Source of the DNA: Rhynchopus sp. YZ270_cl-10
Taxonomy: Eukaryota > Euglenozoa > Diplonemea > Diplonemida > Diplonemidae
Assembly (NCBI GenBank): GCA_964035575.1
Contig: OZ037917.1
Span: 620,001-684,000 of the forward strand
Reading direction: 5' to 3'
Length of the DNA: 64,000 bases
Shown piece by piece: positions 54,151 to 63,994 of this stretch. A model generated the notes under the pieces. That model was given only the letters and a program-made list of their open reading frames with translations. It was not told where the DNA came from and did not search any database. A program made the position numbers and the translations under genes. Numbering within the stretch: position 1 is the stretch's first letter; each line of letters begins with the position of its first letter.

Positions 54151-54835
54151 GACAGTGTACCCCAAATAAGATGAATGCTTTGTGTGAAGCATGAAATTCG
54201 TTCATTGTGCAGAGAGTGACAAAAATTGGCAGAAAAATTCTTTTTTTTTTTTGAGGCCATCCACCAAAGATACGTTGAAAGAGAGAGAGAGAAAGAGAGA
54301 GTACGTTTTCTGCCGAATAACAGTGCTTTATTCCAGGGAATTACCCGCTTTTTTTAAAAGTCGCTGGGATTTTGCCAAGGATCGACCCTTCACCTGCCCC
54401 GTCTTCCTCCTCTCCCTTAACTACCCTACCCCCTTTTTTTGCTTGTGACAATGTATAAAACCCACCAAAAGCCACGCATTTTTTTTTTGTATTTTCGACA
54501 ATCGCCTGTCCGAGGACGGTTTTTTTTTTTTTTTCTAGATTTTTTTTTGCTCCCTTTTTTTTTTGCTCATCAATTTTGCGTGTTCAGCCAACACGACAAA
54601 AATAGAAAACACAAAAAAAATAAAATGACCTCACCCACACCCACACCCCCCCACCTCTACTAACTGTTACTGTAATCCCTACAAGCAGGACATAAGGCAA
54701 TCAGGGTCTCTTCTGTACTCAACGTTTTGACCAAAGCCCTTTGTACTACCCGGAAATAACTGACTTGACTTGTGGTTTTTTACTTTGTGGTTTCACCGTT
54801 GTAAGACTTAAACCCCCCCCATTTTTTTTATTTTC
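54151..54835. other. Gene-free spacer between the BRCT gene and the permease
   Basis: Contains the rest of R1, R7 fragments (54496-54523 and about 54715-54750) and the half copy of the foldback (54755-54806). Otherwise A/T-rich. Confidence 0.65.
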
Positions 54836-57231
54836 CTATTTCCCCTCTGCAAGCCCTGCTGGTGGGCGCCATTCTGTCGGGAAGACCCAAGCGATGAAGG
54901 ACTCCCAGGTATTGTTAAATGCGGAGCCACCACGGGTCTTCTTCTCCCCCGCAGCGCGCAGCACCACTGCGGCAGTATCGGCCTGCTGCACAACGTTCCC
55001 CCCACCATACGTGATGAGTTGCAGCGCCTGCTTATAACGCTCAGGAGACGCCGCCTGGAATGCCTTTGTGAGGTATACATTCCGCGACTTAATTCCTTCA
55101 TGCTCCAGCCTATAGCCGTATTGTGTTTCATCAATGAAGTGCCCCGCCTCGGCTGACTCCTTCACCCACAAGCTCGTCATCACCCACTTCCCTGTCAACA
55201 CCGCTGCAACAGTTTTGACCGTTCTCGCCTCTGGGCTGGGTATTATCATATGCGTGCAGCTGTTGTCAAACTGGTCGACCCCTGCCTTCATGACCTGTCC
55301 TCCTAAGGAAGAAACGTTTTTGAAAATTTCGCGTTTTTCGTGTGTGTCGCGGAATCCCGACAGCGTCACAACCGGGACATTGGCGGTGGGGGTAGACGGG
55401 GCAGACTCAGAGGCAGGGTTGAGCTTGCGTCTCTTTGGTGCAGTGGTAGCGTCTGCAGGCTCCTCAAGCGCTGCTCTTGTTGTTTTGCGTGTCTCTGATG
55501 TTTGTGGTGCTGTCGGTTTCGGCGACGGTGGTGGAGTAAGCTTCGTAGGAAGCGGGGACCCTGCCTTCACGCGAACCGGGGATGAGGTCTTGACAGGCGC
55601 TGTGGGTGTTGCGGAGATGTGTGCATCCAGCGCCTTCCTCAGCTCCTTGCAGGTCTTCTCCAGGCCGGCGCGTTCCTGTTGTTTTTTTTAGGGTGAAAAA
55701 AAAAAAATGTCAAAAAAATATTGAAAAGGTTGCTGGTTTGTTTGAATACCTCAATTAGCTTGGCAACTTCGTTGCTGAGCTTTTTGTTGGTGGCGGCAGC
55801 GGTGGAGGCGTTCTGTGATGGTGGTGGTGGTTTGAAAATTCAACCAACTTTGGGGGACTTCCTGATTCTTATGTTGCCCATCTTTTTTTTTGGTGATGGC
55901 GATAGTGGGGGGTCTGGAGAGTAGGCATACCTCCTCAGCTGCTGCGGCAGCCTTCTTGGTCGACGCGGCTAAGGTGGCACGCTCTTTCTCAAAGTCTGCG
56001 ACCTCCTTCTTCAGTGTAGCGATATCCTTGTTCAAAGCGTCCTTCTGTAAAAAAAAGAACAATTTACAATAAACATAAATCCGAGACTTTGCCCCAAGGA
56101 ATGCATAATGTTTTGGGAGGGGGAAAATGGTACCTGATGTTTAAGCGATTTCTTGTTGCTTGTGGTCAGGTATGCGCACTTCTGCTCCAACTCTGCAATG
56201 GTCTTCTGGGATGCGTCTGCCTCTTTGCTTGCCACTGCGAGCTGCTCTGTGAGGGTTGCCATCGCTGTGCTGCCTTGCGCCGCAGTGTTTTGGAGCTTCG
56301 TTAGGCTTTCCTCCATTTTTTCTTGCTGTTTGAGCGCGGCTGCGAGACGCGACGTTGTAGAGGCCTTCTCCTGCGCTGCTTGCGCCATGGCGTCGTCGGC
56401 TGCCTTAGCCACGCCTTCAAGGGTGGCACGCACCTGATGCTGCGTGGCTGTAGTCTTTGCGTTCAACGCCACAATCTCCGCAGTCTTCTCTGCTAGCGCC
56501 GCCTTCAACGACTGGGCCTCACCGTTTGCTTCCTTGAGTGCCTTCTGTGCCTCCTTCAGCCGGCCGGCATCTACATTATCTTTCTCCCCCTTGCCCTTCA
56601 GTGCCGTCAGCTCCTGCCGCAATGTCTGCACCTCACCGTTCGCCTCCTTGAGTGCCTTCTGTGCTTCCTTCAGCCGGCCGGCATCTACGTTCTCCTTCTC
56701 GATGGTCTCCGCCCCCTTGCCCTTTTTCAGCGCCGTCAGCTCCTGCCGCAACGCCTGTACCTCCCTCTGATGTCGTGCCTTCTCCGTCCCTTTCTGCTCC
56801 GCCAGGAGGGTGACACTGCCCTTCACCTCCTCCAGCTGCTGTTGGAGTTCTAGCTGTGGTGCGTCTTGGGGCAGGGACTGCTGTTGGATGATCTCGCGCT
56901 GCATTTCGGCCGCTAAATGCTGCATGTTGCTGAGGAATGTGCCTGGTGTACCTGAGGATGTAGGAGCGCTGACCGGAGGAGGTGTGACATATTGTGAAAC
57001 AACGTTGGGTTCGTCATGTTCGGTGCGCTGCGACTGTGAAGCGTCGCCCATCGCACGCCGTGAGTAGGGTGTCTGCGTGAGGCGCTCCTCAACAGGCTTC
57101 ATCGCCTCGTTGAACTGCATCGTCGAGAGGCGTGCCCGCAGCTCGTCAATCTCTTTGTTCTTCTGTGCCTCGCGCTCCTGCATCTCTGCCACTTCCTTCA
57201 GCAGTGCGGAGTGCCGTTCATTTTCGGCCAT
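54836..57231 (-). CDS. Coiled-coil protein with C-terminal tandem BRCT domains (four exons)
   Basis: Exons 56134-57231, 55931-56044, 55750-55812 and 54836-55675 give 704 residues in one frame; the donors are GTACC, GTATG and GTATT. Residues about 1-440 are mostly coiled coil and include a nearly exact tandem repeat of about 37 residues (NVDAGRLKEAQKALKEANGE occurs twice). A Pro/Ser/Thr-rich basic linker with KRRK follows. The last 190 residues hold two BRCT repeats: VPVVTLSGFRD, LGGQVMKAG, CTHMIIPS and WVMTSLWVKES in the first; NVYLTKAFQAAS, LITYGGGNVV and a weaker end in the second. Tandem BRCTs usually bind phospho-serine peptides in DNA-damage or checkpoint complexes, so a nuclear role is likely. 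The second repeat lacks an obvious W motif. Confidence 0.88.
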
Positions 57232-57774
57232 GTTGCTGCTGCTGTAGCTCTCTTGTGCACCCGTCTTAGCAGGGAGTTAACGAAGAGATTGTGTATGAGG
57301 CTGTTCTGGGGTTTTGTAAGGAGAGAAAGAGAGAGAGGAAGGGGTAGGATGGCTGTAAGCGACAACCATCCTACGGGGGGTTCCCCGAGGAAGTAATCAC
57401 GTAGTTGTGACCTGATGGCCTGGTAGGTTGCCTTGCTTTGTGTTTAACACACGGCCCCTTTGTGTCACACACGGGGTAGCAGGGGGGCAAAAAGAAACCC
57501 TGCAAAACACAAACCCCGCACAAAGAAGCGCCACAGCGGTTGCATGCCCCCGGCGATGTACAAGCAAGACTTTCCTAACATACACTGGGACACCTCTCTC
57601 GAACGGGGCTAAAGGGGTGGTGCTTTCTTTTGGAATACATTTTTGTACTGAATAACAAAGCAATGAGCGGAGCGCTTGTAGAAGGGGAAAGACATGAGGC
57701 GGGCACAATAGAGCACGAAGTAGTGATTTTTGTGGGAGTTTTTTTTTTTTTTTGGCTGATATATCCAGGCTATT

Positions 57775-58433
57775 ATATACGATTTTTTTCCTTACCAAAA
57801 GTGCAAAAAAAGTGAGGTTGCTGTTCCTGAGGGGGCTGGAGGCACGGAGGGGCTTTTTTGGAAGAAATGAACTTAAGATTGAAGTATCATCGTTGTACTG
57901 CCTAGGGAGGGTTCCCGGCTACCGGCTAGTTTCCTAGGGCCTTATGGCTTCACTGGCTAGGGCTCCTGCAGGTCCCTCCACACATGTATCGTGCCTGACT
58001 TCAGCACCCAGGGTAGCATTCCCAGCACCTTTCACCCCTTCAGGAGGAGTGCCACAAAGGGCACCCGGATGCAATTTTCCACGTCCATATCAGGACGTGG
58101 CTCTATTTCTTTTTGCGGAGCAAAAAGAAAATAATATAAAATGGCGCCGCAGGCGAAAAAAAATTGGGGTACAGTGTAAAAATCTAGCCTTTTACACGAC
58201 AGAGTCACTCAACGAACCCTTTTTTGCGGAGCAAAAAAGGAAAAATGGCGCCGCAGGCAAAAAAAAATTGGGTACAGCCTGTATGGTACGGGATTTCATG
58301 GTGCGGTCAGCAACCCAGTTCCCCAAAAAAACGCAAAAAACTTTTTCTCCAAATCTGCAAAAGTTTTTTTTTTTTTTCAAAAGTGAGGTTCAGCCTCAGT
58401 TCTACTATGGTGTATAAATCTCTGGATATATCC
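57775..58433 (+). repeat. Direct repeat, left copy (about 650 bp)
   Basis: Matches 60281-60893 in the same orientation along most of its length, from TATACGATTTTTTTCCTTACC to CAGCCTCAGTTCTACTATGG. Internal landmarks are GCGGAGCAAAAAAGG and ATGGCGCCGCAGGC, each twice. A shorter relic occurs at 34127-34220 and an inverted piece lies inside the element at 51.1 kb. Confidence 0.85.
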
Positions 58434-58440
58434 AGGGATT

Positions 58441-60286
58441 TATATCATACATTCCATGGTTCTCCGTATACTTTTTCATATTTTGCACTCAGAAATGTGA
58501 GATGCATATTTTTGATCGTCCGACCCCGCAATTGAACGTTTCGAAACGGCCGGATCCAACGAAATAAAAATCCAGAAAAAAAATTTTTTTTTCAAAAAAA
58601 AATATCAAGGCGAGCGTATTTCTGTTTTGGCTCTCGGTGAGGTGGGTGTGTGACATGTAATTTTTCCCCCCTGAAAACCAGCGGCAGTGAATTTCCGAGC
58701 TCCCCGCTTTTCACCATAAAAAAAATCGACCACTTTCGTGGAGTAGAAGTCAATTTAAAGTGGCTCCACGGGTCTTTATACAGTAACGTATAGGGATTTC
58801 GGTGCATAAAAGGGGGTCGGCTCCACCAAAAGTTGCGTACCGTGGAGTGTGTTTCCGGAATAAAAAAATGGTCGGAATTGAAAGATTTGTAAAAAATAAA
58901 TCCAACAGGGTTTCCGCCAAGGGGGACCGGGGGGGACCATGGACCCCCCCAATATTTTCCCCAGAAAAATCCGGATTTTTACAGGGGTTTGGGGGGGACC
59001 ATGGTCCCCCCCAAGAAAAATGGGCTTTTGGAGATTGTAGATGACCCCCCGTGATCATGCGACCCCACCGTGCAGAGCATTTGGCTCGCTGTGCCAGGAG
59101 AAGTGGAAGAAAAAGGGGGTGGTGCAATCTTTTTTAAAAAGGGTAAAAGTAGCGTACCGTGCGCCTGCGGCGCTGTGTTGCTAGCTATGTGATATTGATA
59201 TACTTCCATCGATACTTCCGTGCATTGCCCCTTTTTCTAAGGAGGCTTCGGTGCAAGGGACGGGTAGTTATTACATGTTCCCACTGCAGCACTGTAATGA
59301 CTGTAGCACCATACAATAGAAAAAGCAAACACCATCACCCTCCACTCTCACAAGACCCCTTACCTTGTTAACTTCCACCCCCGACCTCCAAACGAACCAC
59401 CTCTACCAGACAACACAGCTGTGAAGTTTGACATGGCTGCTATCAAACCTGGTGCACCCTTCGCCTCTCCACTCTGTGGCCTGCAGGGAGGCGCGCGCGA
59501 AGCGCGCGACGACCGCTTTTGCGAGGAGAAAAAAAAATTTTGGGGGGTCTTTTTGATGGTCCCCCCCAATTCCTGAAACCCCAAATCCTGGCGGAAACCC
59601 TGTCCAAAGGAAAAAAAAAATCGAAAAATTTCTTCAAAAAAAATCCAATTTAGAGACGCCACTGTATGGCTACCCAAATAGGAGGTTTTCTTAAGGAAGT
59701 CCTTAAGGATACTGCATAGAAACGTGAAAAAAGGGGTTGGCTCCACCAAAAGTTGCATACCGTGGAGTGTGTTTCCGGGATAAAAAATGTGTCCGAATTG
59801 AAGGATTTGTAAAAAATAAATCCAAGGAAACAAAAACCGAAAACTTTATCCAAAAAGAAATCAATTTACAAACGCCACTGTGTTGCGACCCAAAGAGGAG
59901 GTTTTCTTAAGGAAGTCCTTAAGAAACCTGCATAGAAATGTTCCCAAAGGGGGTACCACAGCCAAAAATCACCTAACCAGCCACAGAGGCATAAAAAAAA
60001 TCGTGCGACCCCGGAATTGAACGTTTTCGTAACCGATCTTTCCAAATAAATAAAAATCGGGAAAAAAATCGGGGGAAAAAATTTATAAAAACCATGTGTC
60101 CACGGACAGTTCCATTTACGACTTAAGTCGTGAATTGTTGACCCCCAAAAATGGGCGGCAGTGAATTTCCGGATCGATCTGAAAAAATTCCGGGGTCGCA
60201 CGATTTTTTTGGCGGATTTTTTATCACTTTAAAGTGGCTCCAAAAACAGGCTTTTCTATACGGAGAACCATGGAATGTATGATATA
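58441..60286. mobile_element. 1.8-kb segment bounded by 30-bp perfect inverted repeats
   Basis: The ends at 58441-58470 and 60257-60286 are perfect inverted copies (TATATCATACATTCCATGG and 11 more bases). Inside are a pair of direct repeats around GGCTCCACCAAAAGTTGC (58789 and 59741), another around TCTTAAGGAAGTCCTTAAG (59688 and 59906), GGGGGACCATGG palindromes and a nested foldback (60001-60203). No transposase and no clear target duplication. Confidence 0.65.
60001..60203. repeat. Nested foldback element
   Basis: The 18-bp ends TCGTGCGACCCCGGAATT are perfect inverted repeats, extended by A and T runs outside. A relic of one end (CGACCCCGCAATTGAACG) is at 58520. Confidence 0.75.
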
Positions 60287-60893
60287 CGATTTTTTTCCTT
60301 ACCAAAAGTGCAAAAAAAGTGAGGTTGCTATTCCTGAGGGGGCTGCAGGCACGGAGGGGCTTTTTTGAAGAAATGGACTTCAGATTGAAGTATCATCATT
60401 GTACTAGCCCAGGGGGCTTCGCTGGCTAGGGCTCCAGCAGGTCCCACATGCACTATGCCTGACTCCAGCACGCAAGGTAGCATTCACAGCACCTTTCACC
60501 CCTTCAGGAGGAGTGCACAAAAGGGCTCCCGGATGCAATTTTTCACCCATATCAGGACTCATGACTCAATTTTTTTTGCGAAGCAAAAAATAATAATATA
60601 ATATGGCGCCGCAGGCGAAAAAAAATTGGGGTACGGTGTAAAAATCTAGCCTTTTACACCACAGAGTCACTCAACGAACCCTTTTTTGCGGAGCAAAAAA
60701 GGAAAAATGGCGCCGCAGGCAAAAAAAATTTGGGTACAGCCTGTATGGTACGGGATTTCATGGTGCGGTCAGCAACCCAGTTCCCCAAAAATGCAAAAAA
60801 CTTTTTTCCCAAATCTGCAAAAGTTTTTTTTTTTTTTCAAAACTGAGGTTCAGCCTCAGTTCTACTATGGTATATAAATCTCTGGATATATCC
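60281..60893 (+). repeat. Direct repeat, right copy (about 610 bp)
   Basis: Second copy of the block at 57775-58433, with small indels. It ends at GGATATATCC and then joins an R2/R3-like relic (60900-60960, with CGCCGGTTATCGAGCC). Confidence 0.85.
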
Positions 60894-61233
60894 GTGAATA
60901 GACATCTCTGTGTGGAGATGCGGGCACGTACAGGACCTCCGCCGGTTATCGAGCCAGGGGGAATACACCAAAAAAAAAAAAGCAGGAAAAAGAGAAGTCT
61001 GACATTTGTGCAAACACCCTTTTTCATGCCAACAAAAAGGGCACACAAGAATGAGAAAAAAAAGCTGTAATATGATATTAAGTCTTACAAATAAGACACA
61101 CAAAAAAGAAAAAGAAAACAGAATGAAAACATGTAAGATGGAATATGCCTCGTGTGCATATTTGTTACCACAATCGTTTATCGTGCTGGTACACGCTGGG
61201 GGGAGGAAGGGGGGGAAGGAGGAGGAAATTAAA

Positions 61234-62809
61234 CAGGGGTCGCGCTAATTTTGGGGAAAATCGGCGAAAAAATGGAAAAACGGTACCAAAAAACGTACCT
61301 GAAACAGCTGTGCACCAGGGGGTGAAAAAACAGTGTTTTGTGGCATTTCCGAGCCAATCCCAGGCTGTGGTGGGGGATATACGGAAAAATGGACAAAATT
61401 TTAGTGACTTAAATTTTCACAAAATATGAACCCATACTCGTAAACAAGGGTCATTTTCAGGTCTGAAAACCCAACTTCAGATGAAATGGTGGTGTTTTTG
61501 ACACCACTGAGAACAGTAGGTAGCGCCGCAGGCGCACGGTGCCCAACTTTTGTCTTCTCTTTTTCCCTTTTCTCTGCGTTCTTTTGATTGTACGAGCTGA
61601 TTGCTCTCCACGGTGGGGTCACATGTGTGCGCAAAAACACGCTAAAGTACCCTTACTATGAAATATGAGATTCTCTGCAAGCATGTTCCCAGATCACGAA
61701 AAAAGGGAGGCGTTTTTGAGCGTTTTTGTTGATCGCATCGTCCGATGCGGTGCAATTGCAGAAAGTGATGGGGTCATTTTGGAAAAATGGACGAATTTTC
61801 GGTATTTAAGTTTTCACCATTTTTTATTACTGTGCACCTTTCGAGACTGCCGATTCTCGTAAAGAAGGGTCATTTTCAGTTCTTGATTGAGAACAGTAGG
61901 TAGCGCCGCAGGCGCACGGTATCCAACCTTTGTCTTTTTTTTCCCCCTTTTCTCTGCTTTCTTTTGATTGCGCGAGCCAATTGCTCTCCACGGTGGGGTC
62001 ACATGTGTGTGCAAAACACGCTATAGTACGTTTACTATGAAATGTGAGTTTCTCCGATTTAGTCAGGAAACCCCGGTTCAGAGATTTTTTTGTGGGGGGG
62101 TGGGGGGGGTTCGACCCCCCTTGGGGGGTTTTTCAGACGTGTCCAGGGGGGGTGGAGAAAAAAAAAATCCGGGCCGAAAAATTTCCAGGGGGGGTGGCCC
62201 GGCATGCACCCACATGTGCACTCGCCATGGGGCCATATTCAGCCTCGTGCCTCGTGAACAAAGTGACTCCGTGCAGCCAGAACGCGACTCAATTAGTCAA
62301 ACGCCGAAGGAAAAGGAAGCATGCAGCATGGCAAAAGACAAAAAGTAGCGTACCGTGCGCCTGCGGCGCAAGATTGCAACCCACCCTTCCCATGACATAG
62401 TTTGGCGGTAAAAATGTGTAATTTTAAGCGCAAATTTTTGAAATGTTGCGTACCGTGGCTTCGCCAGGAACCTATGGGTGCCATGACCGCCGTTTCTTTT
62501 GTAAATGTACTGAGGTTACTGATAATTCGTGTGCCCCGTCTGCCTGGTGTAAATATCAGGGAAGTGCCGAACTCCGCAGTTGGACAACCACGGAATTCTC
62601 ACATTCCGCCGGAGGCCCCCAACTTGAGCTAAGGTGGGGACCCGGGCGCGCGAAGCGCGCCCGGGCTCGACTGACAAATTTTCGACCCCCCTTGAGGCCT
62701 GAAAAACCGGATCGAAAAATAAACTCTGCCCCGGTTTGCAAAAAAAAAACGTACCGAGCAAAATCGCCAAAAATCTACGGTAGTCGGTAGCAAGTTAGCG
62801 CGACCCCTG
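61234..62809. mobile_element. hAT-like non-autonomous transposon, 1.6 kb, 8-bp target duplication
   Basis: The ends are perfect 15-bp inverted repeats CAGGGGTCGCGCTAA. It is flanked by AAATTAAA on both sides (61226-61233 and 62810-62817). The inside includes a tandem duplication of about 400 bp, each copy with GCGCCGCAGGCGCACGGT, CTCCACGGTGGGGTCACATG and a tail TACTATGAAATRTGAG. It also has a third and inverted GCGCCTGCGGCGC near 62350 and a GGGCGCGCGAAGCGCGCCC palindrome. No transposase frame is visible. Confidence 0.93.
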
Positions 62810-62950
62810 AAATTAAACCTCCAATTTTTTTTTTTTTGCTTGTGCGTAAAGTGTGTAATAAATATTCTGTGGTGATAGTTTTATTACTGCAATACGCTCC
62901 TCACCTGACTACCTTGGCAGTGAAGAGGAAACCTCGTTGAGGTAAAAAAT

Positions 62951-63093
62951 TGTTTCATATACTAACTATTCTACTGAATAGATGGTATAATAGGGTGCAC
63001 TAAATGTACCCAAACTTTTTTTTTAGGTAAAAAAAAAAAAGTGAAGTTATTAATGCAGGCACCTCCGACTGACCCACGCACGATGCCAGCCAT
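62951..63093 (+). repeat. R8 then R2b
   Basis: R8 (62951-63028) is the near-identical partner of 49159-49235; R2b (63040-63093) matches 1378-1426 almost base for base. Confidence 0.88.
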
Positions 63094-63381
63094 CCGGATG
63101 AAAGCATACCCTGCGGCCAACACAACAGAAGATAACACGAGGTTGCGTGCTTGAGGTTCGCAAACAATGCTCTCTTACCACCAAAATCCTTTTTATTGTT
63201 GTATCGACAAAATCGCCTTACCAGAGTTAGAGGCCTTTGTGCACAACGTCATTTTATGGAAGGCTGTAGACAGAAGAACAGTACATAGTACCACATACAG
63301 AGTGCGGTAGGAGATATTAGACCGGGGAAATATGTCCTCCGGTCCTTTTAATAAACTGAAAACCCCGAAAAAAAAAAAATT

Positions 63382-63423
63382 ATAAGATGGACCCTAAGCC
63401 TCTTGTGCTTAGGCACCTTGATC
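63382..63423 (+). repeat. R4 repeat
   Basis: One of the clearest R4 units: GGACCCTAAGCCTCTTGTGC then TTAGGCACCTTGATCAC. The same tail CACCTTGATCAC is seen at 42160. Confidence 0.85.
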
Positions 63424-63523
63424 ACAACAAAATCGTATTCCCACCCTCCCCTCCCTCCCTCCCTCTGATCTCAGATAGTATCCCATTTTCCTCCTCACGC
63501 TATCCCCCCCTACCCTTCCTACA

Positions 63524-63684
63524 CACGGTGGACTCTTTCTGGAAAAGGGCAACTATATTCCGGAGTTCGGGAGTGAAAGGGGGAGTCGAGATAGCGGGAG
63601 TTGGCACTCCCGCTAGGGGGAGTCGGGACTCCCTCTCGTTGTACCTCTTTTTAAGTTGCCCTTTTCCAGAAAGAGTCCACCGTG
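63524..63684. mobile_element. Foldback MITE with perfect 31-bp inverted ends
   Basis: Ends CACGGTGGACTCTTTCTGG and 12 more bases, perfectly mirrored at the right. Inside are smaller palindromes GCGGGAGT/ACTCCCGC and GGGAGTC/GACTCCC. The flanks do not show a duplication. Confidence 0.88.
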
Positions 63685-63766
63685 CATGCAGGTCGAATCG
63701 GTTTAAGGTTTTGACTTCTCTACTCTTAAGAATGATATCTCATTTTTGCACACACGCAGACAGAAA

Positions 63767-63994
63767 GCAAAAGTGAAGTTGATAGTGCAAAACGCCTCTG
63801 GGACGCAGGGCACTTTGACACTCCGCGGGGGGTTATCGAACCCCCTCCGGGATGTTGCATTTTTTTGGGGAAAACAAAATAGAAAAGGTGAAATGAAAAG
63901 AACAACAAAACGTCTCACCGTACACCGGCGGATGGTACTCCGCGGGGGGGGTTATCGAAACCCCCCAGAGAGAGAGCACTTCATTTGCACACGG
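63767..63994 (+). repeat. R2 followed by R3
   Basis: R2 (63767-63862) and R3 (63908-63994) lie in series at the window edge. Each carries a GGGGTTATCGAACCCC-type hairpin. The R3 copy ends GAGAGAGCACTTCATT like the others. Confidence 0.88.

Noticed and set aside
57775-60893. LTR retroelement (direct repeats around an internal part)
   Set aside because: The repeats do not begin TG and end CA, I saw no primer site or polyprotein, and the inner part has its own inverted ends. A DNA-element composite fits better.
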